NCBI RefSeq assembly: GCF_010093535.1
Contig: NW_022985194.1
Coordinates: forward strand, 190,312-254,311
DNA length: 64,000 bases
DNA from: Lindgomyces ingoldianus
Taxonomy: Eukaryota > Ascomycota > Dothideomycetes > Pleosporales > Lindgomycetaceae
Reading direction: 5' to 3'
Position 1 is the stretch's first letter, and every line of letters begins with the position of its first letter. Position numbers and translations under genes: made by a program. This document shows positions 34,249 to 44,916 of this stretch, piece after piece. Below the pieces are notes generated by a model, which searched no databases, had not been told where the DNA came from, and worked only from the letters and a program-made list of their open reading frames with translations.

Positions 34249-34720
34249 ATGTGTTCTTACAGTGCCTGTTGTTTAAGCAGGTCCTTTTACATAATGTCCT
34301 TGTTATTAGATAAGTGTGTTAAGTGTGTGCAAAAGGGCAGCTGTTGTAATGCCTTTATGTTAGACACAGCTTAGAATTAGTTAGAGAGGGAGCGCAAGAG
34401 GCTGTTAGCAGAGGTGGAGGTAGCTTAAGAAGACAGAATGCGTAAAAAGAAAGAGTTAGTAAAGCGTCTTTAATTAATTATTTTCTGTAAAAAGAGAATT
34501 TAAAAGCAGCTAAAGGTGTTAGAGAATTAAAAGGTAAAGTATTTAAAAGAAGACCTTTTGTTACTAAATAAGCTTAAAGCGCTTAAGGCAGAAGCAGCTA
34601 GTCTTCCTCCTTCTTAGCCTATGTTAAAAGGTTGTAGGCTTTCTACATTGTAGCTAGCTAATGCTGCTGCAGTTTTAACTAGTAATAGTGTTTTCTAGTC
34701 TAGGGAGCTTTCTCTAGAGT
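34249..34720 (+). pseudogene. Antisense frame of Gypsy-E: Cys motif plus coiled coil
   Basis: Encoded opposite to pol, between the chromodomain and the 3' LTR. From the ATG at 34249 the frame gives a Cys motif LDKCVKCVQKGSCCNAF (34306-34356) and then a long charged, heptad-like helix (LERERKRLLAEVEVA, RMRKKKELVKRL, LLLLNKLKALKAEAA). Only TAG/TAA at likely Trp/Gln positions interrupt it. The same frame, with recognisable sequence similarity, occurs antisense in Gypsy-A at 43370-43770. I recall C-x2-C plus coiled-coil hypothetical proteins of this kind in fungal genomes, but no function is known to me. Confidence 0.6.
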
Positions 34721-34739
34721 AGTTTTGTTTAGAAGGGAT

Positions 34740-37700
34740 TCTAGGTACTTGTAAAAGGCCTAAGAAGTGTTTAATAGGCTCTTAATAGGTTTCTAAGTGT
34801 TTTTACTAGTAAGCTATTCTTTTTATTTTATTAAGTACTTATTTCTTTTATAGTCTAGAATTCTTTTTACTTTATATTTTTTTTCTTCTTCCTTCTATTT
34901 AGTAGTTGCAAGTGGAATAGTTTTAGGCACAAGTTTAAGCTTAAAGACATAAAACTAAGAGTGTATCTGCATTTTCTTTAGTAGCTTAAGTTTGCAAATA
35001 CTAAAGCATGTTTATATAACCTAGTATAGTCTTATGCGTTTTTCTGCTAACTTTCTTAAAAGTTATAGTGTCTTAAGATCTTTTATGTCTAAGTACACAT
35101 AATTATTTAGGTATATCTTTAGCGTAGGTTTTTTTTTTAATTTACTATTTTTTCTATAGCTTTCTAGGCTAGTTAGGCTTCTCTAGTAAGCTTTTAATGT
35201 AATTCTAGGAGTTTAGTTGTGCAGTTTATAGCTTCTAAAGGGTTAGTTAGTTATAAGCTGTAGAGCTTATATTATAAAGAGTATCTAAAATTAGCTTTGT
35301 ATAGGGTTTCTTTAGTTATAGCTAATTCTAAGGTATTTATAATAAATTACGCTATTAGCAGCTATTTTGCCTAATCTATCTATTTATATAAGACGTATTT
35401 TTATAGGAATTTTTTAACTTCTGTGTTTACTCTTTCTATTTGTTTGTCTATTTGTAGGTAGTAGGCAGTAGAGAGTTTATAGTTAATTCTAAGGTGCTTA
35501 ATTAAGGCTGTCTAGAACTTACTAGTAAATAATTTATTATAGTTAGATATAATAATCTTAGGGCAGCTATAAGTAGTAAAGACGTTCTTTTTTAGTTTAA
35601 ACATAAATTCTTTTGCTATAATGCTTTTTTCTAATAGCTATAAGTAGACAAATTTAGTAGTCTTATTAATAACTTATGTAATTATGTTACATAATCTTTT
35701 AGTGCTAGGTTCCTGTAACAGTAGTAGTCTAGTAATAAAATCTATAGTTATTATAGTCTATAGTTAACTTAGCGCCACAATTAATTAGAGCAATCTATAA
35801 GGTTTGTAACATTAGAGGTTGTTTTTATTATAAGTATTATATTCTTATAAAACTTTAGTGCACAAGTGTTTTAATTAGAGTATTTCTTAAAGTATAGCAG
35901 TTTTAATCTTTTTTTGTAGCAATCTAATCCCTAGGTGTCTAAACATAAGAGCTTTATAGTATTCCTTTATTAAGTTCTTCTATCCTTACTTAACTATTAT
36001 AAGGGAATATAGTAGTTCCTCTTAGTCTAGTCCTCTATAAATTAGTCCTTTAAAGGTTTCTTTAAAGATTGCAAATTCTTCTAAGTTTTCTTTATTTACT
36101 TTAAAATAGTCTACGCGCTTGCTTAAGGCGTTAGCTTATTAATTACTGCTTTCTGCTACATGTTTAATAATAAAGTTAAACTAAGTAAGTTTTATAGCTT
36201 ATTATACATGCATTAGTAAAAGTTTCTTAGTAGTAAAAAAAGTAATTAGATTTACATAGTTAGTAAGAATTATAAATTATTAACTAAGGCCTTAAAGCTT
36301 AACTTCCTAGTTTTTGTATACATTAACTATAGCTTTTAGTTCTTTATTAAGGATAAAGTATTTTTGCTCTAATAGTGCAAATTTTGCTAAGTAGTAAGCT
36401 ACTAGATGCTAATAACTATTTTTCTGTTTCTAGAAGAGTGCTGCTCCTTTTACTCTTAGTAAGGCATTAGTGTGCACCTTTATTTCTAGTGTAGAGTTGT
36501 ACATCCTAAGGACAAGGTAGCTTATTATTATTTGCTTTAGTTCTTAGAAGGCTTCTTCTATTTTTGCTGTTTATTAGAATTTCTAGGTTACTCTTTCTTT
36601 TAAGGTAGCATCTATAAGGGGGAGCGCTATTTATAAGTAATCTTTAATTATTCTTTATACATAACTAGTAAGGCCTAGAAATCCCTTAATTTTTGTTACT
36701 ATTATTAGTGTTAGCTAATTAAGTACTTTATTTACTTTAGTAGAGTCTATTTTTATTTCTTCTTTATTAATAATAAATTCTAAGTATTTAGTTTTTTATA
36801 CATTAAATTTGCATTTTTCTATTTACAGGTAAAGTCTATATTATTAGAGTTAGTTAAGTATAAGTTTTACTTTAGATATGTAATCTACTTAGTCCTTCTT
36901 AGTGTATATTAAAACATTGTCTAGGTACATAAGTACAAATATATCTAGGTAGGGGTTAAGTGCAGTGTTAATAACTTGTTAGAAGGTTACTAAGGTGTTA
37001 GTTAGTCTAAATAGCATAATAAAGAGTTTATATAGTCCTTTTAGAGTTTAAAAGGCTATTATTTATTTATGTCTTTTCTTAATCTTTATTTTATTAAATC
37101 TGTTTTAAATGTTAAACTTAGTAAAGTGCTTAGTTCCTTTAAGTTAATTTATAATATCTTAGATAATTAGTAGAGGGTACTAGTCTTTTATAGTATTGTT
37201 ATTTAGAGTTTAGTAGTCTTAACATACTTTTACCTTACTATTCTTCTTTTTAGCAAAGACTACTGCTAATACTACTAGACTGTTACTTTCTCTAATGTGT
37301 TCTTAAGCTAGCATCCTGTCTACATATTCTTGTAGGGCGTCCTTTTAAGCTTTTGTTAAGGGTTATAGTTTGTAGGTTTTTAGTTATAAATTTAGCTTAA
37401 GGTTAATTGCGTGGCCCTAGGGTTAGTGTAGCAGTAGTTCTTCTAGGTCTTCTAGGGTTTTAAACATGTCTTTGTAGTCTTAGTATTCTTCTAGTAGTTT
37501 AGTTATTTTATAGGTTATTTAATAAATTCTAACCTAGTTAAGGTCTTATTCTTTTTTAAATTCTTTAAAAGAGATTTCTTCTAGTTCTTTTTTTATTAGG
37601 CAGACAGCCTAGGCTTTTAGTTTCTAACAGGGGAACATTTTTAGCTTTTTCTGTTAATAGGTCTTGTTAGAGTCTTTATAAGATACTAATTATGCTGCCT

Positions 37701-39249
37701 CTGCATTGTCTTAGCTAGTTAGGGACATAGTTTGCTAGTTAATTGCTAGGTTATGCTTATAAAGCTAGTTGTAGCCTAGTATTGCTTAGTATTTATCTTC
37801 TAGCAGTAGTATGTTAAAGGATATCTAGTTATTAATTTCTTCTGCTTTAGTAATAAGTTTTTCTGTTTTAAGTTAGATTTATCCTACACTATATTCTATT
37901 AATAAGGCGTTAGTAAGGGATACTCTAAAGAGGTTTTTCTTTTTTTAGAAGGGTATGTTGTTCTAGTTAACCTATCTTAAATTAATTACTGTAAATGTGC
38001 ATCTACTGTTAATTAAGGCAAGTCCTTCTTATTTCTAGCCTAGTTATTAGAGGGTAATTTTAGTTATTAGGCTTTAGCCTAGTTCTTATCCTACTGCAAT
38101 AAGAATGTAGAGTTTATAAAGTGTTTTTTTATAGTCTATTCTATTATCTTTTTTAACAGCCTTAGCTGTGTTTTTATATTCTGTAATTTAGTCTAATTAT
38201 ACTTTATATTCCTAGTGTCCTAGTACTATGCATTCTAGTACAGTACACTAGGCGTCTTCTATTTTATAGTAGTATAGCATTTAGTTGTTTTGTTAGTGTG
38301 CTCTTTATTAAAAGTAATAGAACATGCATGCTGCCTTATTATTGCATTCTGTCTATAGTTCTTGTTTGTAATCTATACTGTTCTTGCAATAGAGGCAGTG
38401 TAGCATTTTACAGGTAGATGCTATGCTAGCTAGTATGTTAGTCTTAAGTGCGCTTTTATGTATTCTATGTGGCTACTAGCTAGCCCTGTGCTTAGTTAGC
38501 TAGTGTTTAGTGCAGTACTTATTACTGCACAAGTACTAGGTATAGGGGCATTCTCTAAGATTGTTCTGTACTAGTATTAGCTAGATCTATGTCTATCTAG
38601 GGTATTTTTTAGTTCTTATTATTTGTAACAGGTAACTTTAATAGGTGCACTAGAACTTATTATGTTACTTACTTCTATAAGGGATATAGTATCCCTTATC
38701 TTATTAAGTTTCTAGGTCTTTCTAAGTAATAGCTAACGCAGAGGGAGGTGTGTTAGCTCTTTTTTAGCACAGGCTAGGTGTTAGTAATAAAGTGCATTAC
38801 TATTCTAGGCCTTTTTCTTTATTAAAAATTTTTTAGAACATTTTCTATTATTTATTTATGTTTAGAACTGCATAATAAGTCTTAGCAATTTCTTTTAGTA
38901 TGCTGTAAGTTTTAGCATTATTATTAATATGTACTTTATACATTAATTTTTTACAGCTCTATATATTATAGGTATTACCGCATTTCTAGCAGTTACTATA
39001 GGTAAATTAGTATCTAAGCTCTTAGGCTAAGATTCCTGTTATTAGTTGTCCTAAAGGAAACTTTTTCTTCCCTTCTTTAATGTTTGCGACATATGTTGTA
39101 GCTTAGGTGTAGCCCTACTATCTCTTATAAGTAGTAGCTTGTTCTAGTGCCTTAAAAACTTTATTACTATCTTGTACTTTAACTTCTTAGTACTCTATTA
39201 GGCATCCTTTAGATTTGTAATTATCTCTGCATTACTAGCAGAGGCGTTT
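34740..39249 (-). pseudogene. Gypsy-E pol: protease, RT, RNase H, integrase, chromodomain
   Basis: Minus strand, starting right. Protease region about 38900-37900 (no sure motif). RT about 37330-36700: NSLVVLAVVFAKKKNSKVKVC, FTKFNI, LYKLFIMLFRLTNTLVTF, and active site YLDN at 36913-36924, where the second Asp is Asn. RNase H about 36480-36100 (TNALLRVKGAAL, KYFILNKELKAIVN). Integrase about 36000-34990. The chromodomain at about 34900-34755 shows YKVKRILDYKRNKYLIK then a stop for Trp. Many TAA/TAG stops. Confidence 0.85.
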
Positions 39250-40401
39250 ATCTAGCTAGTCTAGGATCTCTTGTTCTGTTAGGCCTTATTCTATATGCAT
39301 TACTTTTATAGTTAATCTGCTATTTTTATTCTCTAGTTGTTTAGAGTCTAGGCATTTTTAATAAAAGTGGCCTACCTTTCTGCAGTTAAGGCATGCCTTC
39401 TTTTTAAGCTATTTCTTCTGTTTCTTGTTTAGAGGTGGCCTTACACTTCTAGAGGTATAACTTTTTTTCTTTAAAAAGCTATGCATGTGTTTAGCGTAAC
39501 TAAGGTCTATAGGTTTAGTGTTAGCCTGTAGAACTTTCTTCTTTTTTTAGAACTAGTTAGGTTTTCTAGTTATCTAGCTTTTTTCTTTCTTACTTTATTA
39601 TTTAGCATGTCTTTTGTTGTAAGTAAGTGCTTTTTTAATGTAATCCTTAAAGCTCTTAGGCTTTTTAGTATAAGTAAATTTGTCTTTAATAGTGTCTAAA
39701 AGCCCTTTATAGAACATTTGTCCTATAGCCTTCTTATCTGTCTATCTGCAGATAGCTAGCAGTTCTCTAAAGCAGGCTGCGTATTATTAGACAGAGCTGT
39801 TACCCTATTAGAGAGCGTTTATCTTATTAACTACTTATTTTTTTTTATTAACTAGCCTATAAATTACAGTTAGGGCTGCTTTAAATAAATTAATATTATT
39901 AAAGATTTTCTATGTTTCTAGTAGTAGAAGTTTACTATTAGCCTTATAGTTTATCTAGTTAGTAGCGTAAGGTTAGAACTAAATAGTAGGCAACCCTTCT
40001 AAGTGTAAGCTTATTTATAAGATTATTTCTTTATCTATTCTAAAAGCACCTTTGTTGTATTACATGTAAAGGTAGCATCTAGTAAAGAAGGGTTTTAAGT
40101 CTTTAGCAGAGCTATTAAATGCTTTAGAGGGGGCTAAGCGTAGGGTCTTTTTAGATTTAATACTAGTTTTTTTTTAAGTAATGTTTCTAAGGTTTGCTAC
40201 TTCTAGCTAGAGGGCTTAGATCTAGTAAATGTTTAAGGGTCCTTATTATGCCTATAGCTAGAGGTGCTGTTTAAGCTGTTTAAGCTTATTTTAGAGGTAA
40301 AGTATTTGTTAGTTTTGTGCTTCTTTAGTTGCTGTAGGAGTCTAGCTAGTGCTAGCAGCTAAAGCACCTGTCATGCTAATGTCTGAGGTGGTAGTAGCCA
40401 T
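39250..40401 (-). pseudogene. Gypsy-E gag with intact CCHC knuckle
   Basis: ATG at 40401 on the minus strand, 24 bp inside the 5' LTR boundary. The first 19 codons (MATTTSDISMTGALAASTS) are unmutated, then a TAG replaces a likely Trp. The zinc knuckle CLNCRKVGHFYQKC is fully intact at 39352-39393, the best-preserved domain of the element. Gag would bind the genomic RNA. Stops elsewhere inactivate the frame. The start is supported by its position and by the frame reaching the knuckle. Confidence 0.8.
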
Positions 40402-40424
40402 ACTTTACAAGGGGTAGTGATTAC

Positions 40425-41037
40425 TGTTACAATCTTTACTCTAATAAAAAAGTGTTTTTAGAAGTACGTTAGCCTATGTAGTATGTTAGCAAAAAGAGGG
40501 AGGACTTAGCTAGATTAGGTGTACAGTCTGTTAAGCAGAGTATAGGGTAAAGCAAATAAAGAGTAGGCAGGCTTGTAGTTTAACCTAGCGGCTGTATAGG
40601 GAGCTAGTAAACCTAATCTGTAGGGATAGAAGTAGAGGTATATATAGTGCAAGATATACAAAACAGCAATGTCCTCTTTATAAAGTTGTAATGCCTCTTA
40701 GTTTAGTAAGTAAAAACTAGATAATAAACTAAACAGTAATTACAACCTTTTAACTATAGTTGTGATTAAGACTATATACATAGGGTTTGCATGCTTTGCA
40801 TGCTTGCATGCTGATTTCTATACAGCCTGCATAGCCTGCAAGCCTGCAAGCCTGCAAGCCTGCATAGCTTATTAGATGATGCATTCCGCTAGGCTTTTGT
40901 CTAAAAGCCGGGACCATTCCTCATCTGTCCTGTCACGTGATTCGCTTAGCGCGGGGCTAAGCGTCTTCCATCCGATGTCGTTTGGGCTGTGTGGGACAGC
41001 CAGTTGGGTCATTACAGTCTGACTGTTGGCCGTAACA
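40425..41037 (-). repeat. 5' LTR of Gypsy-E (613 bp)
   Basis: Plus-strand ends TGTTACAATCTTTACTC and TTGGCCGTAACA. The last 170 bp (40868-41037) are nearly unmutated (CATCCGATGTCGTTTGGGC), while the inner left part is RIPed (GAAGTACGTTAGCC against GGAGTACGTCGGCC in the other LTR). Confidence 0.94.
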
Positions 41038-41042
41038 GTAGG

Positions 41043-41097
41043 GTCTTAGCAAAAGTAAGCAACTCAGGTGTGTGAGCAACTCGCCTGTGAAGTACGT
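41043..41097. repeat. pogo-A3 right terminus
   Basis: The last 55 bp of the transposon, GTCTTAGC to GAAGTACGT, separated from the rest by Gypsy-E. It has the family subterminal repeat (AGCAACTC, AGGTGTGTGAGCAACTCGCC). Confidence 0.88.
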
Positions 41098-41099
41098 TA

Positions 41100-43350
41100 T
41101 ATCTAGATAATATCCTTATCTACACTAAAAATAGTCTAGAGGACTATATATAGAAGGTATAGTAAGTCTTAGAGAAACTATAAAAGTACAGCCTTTACCT
41201 ATAGCTCTTTAAATGTAAGTTTTATATTATAGAGACTAAGTACTTAGAATTTATAATTAATAGTAATAAAATAAAAATTAATCTAGCTAAAATATAAAAG
41301 GTCTTAAAATAGCTAAAACTTACTATAACCAAGGAAATTAAAGAATTTCTTAGACTATTTAGCTATGTTAAATAAATAATTAAAGACTACTTTAAAATTA
41401 CTTTACTTTTAACAGACACAACTATAAAAAAACAAGTAATTATAAAATTTATTTAGACTTTATAAATAGATAAAGCCTTTAAAACACTAAAAAACGCTGT
41501 AACTAATAAGCTAGTGCTAAAGATGTATAACTTATAACTAGATATAAAATTTTATATAGACGCATTTCTAGAAGCAAGTAGCGCAACACTTTACTAAAAA
41601 CGGAAAAATAGAAAATAGCACCTAGTAGTGTACTATTTAGCTAAGTTCTTAGGAGCTAAAGTAGGCTATAGTATACTTAATAAGAAGCTAAAAGTAATCT
41701 TCAACGCAGTATAAATATAGGTAATAGAACTACACAAAATAAAAAAACACTTTAATATTGTAACTAATTATGTAAACTTAGTTATGTTTTTAACTATAAA
41801 GAAACTCTTACTAATGCACATATAATAAGTAATAAAGCTTGCCTAATTTAACTGCATTATTAAACATGTTTTAAGAACATAGAATTAGTAGGCTAACACT
41901 CTTAGCTAAAAGCCTAACTATTTTAATAAAGAAGAAGAAAAAACTAAGAAGTTTACTTTCTTTAAAAAAATAAAAAAGGACTAATATACAATAAACTAAG
42001 GCTTATAAAAGACTCCTGTGCGCTTATAGTAGTTAAATAAGAATAAAAAAACTTAATTTATAAATATTATAATCCTCTAATGTTTAGACAATTAGGAATA
42101 GGCACTTTCTAAAAGAAGCTAAAGAATGCTATTTTTTAACACATACCTAAAGTAAAGCAGTTATGTATAGAGGTACTTAGGGAGTGTAACACGTGCAATA
42201 TAAATAATCTCTATAGATATAAAGTTTATAAATATTTATAACTAATTAAAGCCTTAAAACAACTATAAATAATAGTTACTATAGACTTTATTATAGGACT
42301 TTCTTTATTAAAGGAACTAGAAATAGAGAGAATATGTAACATAATAACCATAGCTTTTAACAAAACTATAAAGTATTTGCATATATAGCTCTTAAAAAAA
42401 ACTATTATAGCTAAAAAATTTATATATAAACTTAAATAAAATATAGTGTTAGTATATAAATATCCTAAGATTATTATCTTTAATAAAGATAAGCTATTTA
42501 CTAGCAAATTCTAGAAAGTAGTTATAAAGCACCTTAGTATAACACACAAGTTATCTATAGCATATTACCTGTAGACAGACAGTTAGACTAAATAAGTAAA
42601 TACTAAAGTAGAAAAATACTTAAGAAAGTATGTCTTCTATAGTTAGAATAACTAGGCAGAATAGCTTTTTATAGCCTAACTAGCTATTAACACAGTAGAA
42701 TCTGCTATAATAAAAGAAACACTATATAAAGCTAATTTTAGTTACAATTCTTATTTTACGCTACATAGAAATTAGCTTATAAATCTACTAAAAGTAATTC
42801 ACTAACTATTAAGCCTAAGAAATATACATAAAAGGTTAGTAATTAAAGCTAAATTTAGTTAAGAAATAATAAAATAATATGTAAACAAAGCACAGTAACT
42901 TAGACTAGAAATCTAACCTAGAGACTAGGTGTATTTTAAAATAAAGAATCTTAAAATACTACAACTCTTAAAGAAGCTAGTAAAAAAGAGAATAGAACTC
43001 TATAAAGTCTTATAAACCTAGTAAGATAACTATAAGCTAAAGCTTTCTTTACATATAAAAATACACTTATAGTTTTATGTTTTAAAGCTAGAAAAAGCAC
43101 CTAAGAAGATCCCTTTATTAACACAGAGATAAAAGGAAATAGAAATAAAATATAAAGTAAAATAAATTATTAGTAACTAAAAAAACAAAAAGAAGTTTTT
43201 AGTAAAGTAGAAAAAATAGCTTACTAGTAAAAACACTTAGAAACTTACTAAGAACTTAAAAAACACGCAGCAGTTAGTGCAAAACTACTTTTAAGCTTGT
43301 CTAGCAGAAACTAACTAGGTAATAAAGCACTTATTTTAAAAGAAATAGCT
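41100..43350 (+). pseudogene. Gypsy-A pol: end of RT, RNase H, integrase, chromodomain
   Basis: Opens with YLDN (41100-41111), the active-site block cut by pogo-A3. The RT thumb follows (IKINLAKIK near 41270). RNase H about 41540-41900 (YIDAFLEASSATLY, YSILNKKLKVIFNAV). Integrase about 42100-42850 (ATIDFIIGLSLLKE near 42275, FTSKF-KVVIKHL near 42500). The chromodomain at about 43150-43300 has YKVK-II and KFLVK followed by a stop for Trp, KK-LTSKNT-KLTKNL. Stops are TAG/TAA. The best minus-strand frame (42226-42507) is only a shadow. Confidence 0.85.
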
Positions 43351-43369
43351 ATGTTATTACTAGATAGTA

Positions 43370-43770
43370 GTAGCCTTTGCAGATAAGTCCTTAGTAAGGA
43401 AGGCTAAAGAGGTAAACACTTCTCTACTTTAGCCTTAAAAGCTTCTATCTTATCTAAGAAGAAGAGGTCCCCCTCTAGGTATCTTACATAACAAGCCTCT
43501 AATAGATCTAGTAACTTTTAGATATAATCCTATTTAAAACACTTCTTATCTTTTACCTCTACTATTTTTTATAGTAAATAGATTTGCTTCTAAATCTAAA
43601 CTAACTACTTATTAAAAAGCTCTTAGTTATAGGCTCTTAAAGCTTTAATAGACTGTAAAAGTTCCTCTTTCTCTCTCTCTAACTAATTCTAAGCAGTGTT
43701 AAAAATAAAAGTGTTGCACTAATTATTTTTCTTTACACACTTAACACACTTATTAGAAGATAAGGTTAGC
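43370..43770 (-). pseudogene. Antisense frame of Gypsy-A, homologous to that of Gypsy-E
   Basis: Opposite strand, between the chromodomain and the 3' LTR. Read on minus: SSNKCVKCVKKNN, then C (about 43755-43700), N-LERE-EELL, and a helix-rich stretch ending LLDLLEACYVRYLEGDLFF and LDKIEAFKAKVEKCLPL (to about 43395). It aligns with the Gypsy-E frame in the Cys motif, the LERE block and the YLEGDL/YLKEDL block. All interruptions are TAG/TAA at plausible Gln/Trp codons. No start Met is certain. Function unknown. Confidence 0.6.
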
Positions 43771-44013
43771 ACATATAATAACCTTAATAACTAGCAAGCG
43801 TTGCAGGGTCTTATCTTTATCTAATAAAAAGGATTAAAATAAAAAGTAGCATAAGAATAGTAGAATAAATAAGACTAATAAGCTATTTAGTATAAAAAGA
43901 ATAGAAGTTATAAACACTCTCTAGCAGATAGACGCTTACTTTATAAACAAGCTCTTACTAACGCAGTTATGTAAGCAGAGTAGTAAAGACGCTGCTAGAG
44001 AGGGGGGGCAGCG
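43771..44013 (+). other. Gypsy-A 3' untranslated region with polypurine tract
   Basis: No frame. Ends in GAGAGGGGGGGCAGCG (about 43998-44013), the polypurine tract of the 3' LTR. Confidence 0.7.
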
Positions 44014-44598
44014 TATTACAGTCTATAGTTAGACTAATATAACTCTACCTAAAGTGCTCCACAATCTAGCTAGGTTAGGACAGGACTTACTTATAGACTA
44101 ATTAGAGGACACAGAAGCAGCGCAGCTGCCTAGAATTATAGAAGAGTGCCTAGTTTAGTAGGAAGGCAGGCTGCGAATTCTAACGAGCTTAACGAGCTAA
44201 GTAAGTTTGCTGTGCTATAAACTTGTTAACCTTATCTAACTTATTCTTAGTACTATTAGACATGTATATAGTTTAACTATAAATAACTTTTTAGAAAGTG
44301 TGTTTAATGTTTAGTTTATTCTTTACATAAACTAAGTAGCATTTAGCTTTCTAAAGAGCTGCAATACTATTTATATATCTTGTAATATATATACCTCTAA
44401 TTCTGTCTAACAGGACTGTTTAACCTAGCTACTATACTGCTGCATAAAGGGCAAACCACAATCTAGCCACCCTACCTTACTCTAATAGCCTATTAGCCTC
44501 TACGTAGGACTGTACACCCTACTGTTAGCCCCTATCACCTGTCCTACTCACTAGGAACAATACTAGCCTAAGTGCTTTTTTAAAGCAAGGATTGTAAC
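44014..44598 (+). repeat. 3' LTR of Gypsy-A (585 bp)
   Basis: Starts TATTACAGTCTATAG (from TGTTACGGTCTACGG) and ends AAGGATTGTAACA. It aligns along its length with the solo LTR at 62978-63582, from which it differs mostly by RIP-type changes and about 20 bp of small gaps. Confidence 0.9.
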
Positions 44599-44636
44599 AT
44601 ATATTAACACTTAATATAATCTTTAAGTAGGCTAAC
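44599..44636. other. Unclassified host sequence between Gypsy-A and Copia-3
   Basis: 38 bp, ending in CTAAC (Copia-3 target duplication). It joins to 61376 once Copia-3 is removed. Confidence 0.6.
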
Positions 44637-44916
44637 TGTTAAATAGGCTCCGACAGCTAGCTGCTTATAGTATAAGCACTTAAGTAGCAAGAGTAAGAGT
44701 AGTGTACAGTGTGCACAGCGTACAAGGTAGGTAAGGTAAGGGCAACATGTTTCTAGTTCTATTACTCTTATCTTTTCTTTATATAGAGAAAAAAAAGGAT
44801 ATTTAGATGTTTACATATAAAGGCTTACACACAAGCATTATGTAACATAAATACATAGTCCTACTTATGCGTAATTACTTATATCTAAACTATAACACTG
44901 CTGCTGTGTACAGATA
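44637..44916 (-). repeat. 3' LTR of Copia-3 (280 bp)
   Basis: Plus-strand ends TGTTAAATAGGCTCC and CTGTGTACAGATA. Only the right half (about 44790-44916) matches the LTRs of Copia-1/2. The left half is unrelated to them. The inward right end is heavily mutated against 61270-61375. Confidence 0.9.

Larger units (their letters stand above)
33436..41037 (-). mobile_element. Gypsy-E: Ty3/Gypsy chromovirus inserted in pogo-A3
   Basis: 7602 bp, LTRs at 33436-34040 and 40425-41037, duplication GTAGG (33431-33435 and 41038-41042). The coding strand is minus: gag from 40401, pol to about 34740, chromodomain last. The LTR termini TGTTACGG and GGATTGTAACA (coding strand) are shared with Gypsy-A, and both carry a homologous antisense frame, so A and E are sister families. 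Confidence 0.95.
32391..41097. mobile_element. pogo-A3: palindromic (foldback) pogo-A derivative split by Gypsy-E
   Basis: Bounded by TA (32389-32390 and 41098-41099) and inserted in the RT active-site codons of Gypsy-A. Without Gypsy-E it is about 1100 bp (32391-33435 plus 41043-41097). Both halves are copies of the LEFT part of pogo-A, head to head: 32391 to about 32875 pairs with about 33010-33435 plus the terminal 55 bp. The usual right half with DDE and tail is absent, so it cannot encode transposase. Confidence 0.86.
2405..44598 (+). mobile_element. Gypsy-A: outermost Ty3/Gypsy chromovirus, split by three pogo insertions
   Basis: Visible in three pieces that join in frame order: 2405-3821 (gag), 31112-32390 (pol through RT), and 41100-44598 (end of RT, RNase H, integrase, chromodomain, 3' LTR). 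The gaps are pogo-D1 and pogo-A3, each bounded by TA duplications. The 5' LTR lies left of the window, beyond pogo-A1. A 3' LTR ends at 44598, followed by TATAT (possible target duplication, partner not visible). All genes are RIP-destroyed. Confidence 0.88.

Noticed and set aside
42226..42507. 93-codon open frame on the minus strand
   Set aside because: Lies antisense to the Gypsy-A integrase, has no recognisable motif and is AT-rich. It is open by chance because the opposite strand's codons seldom give stops.
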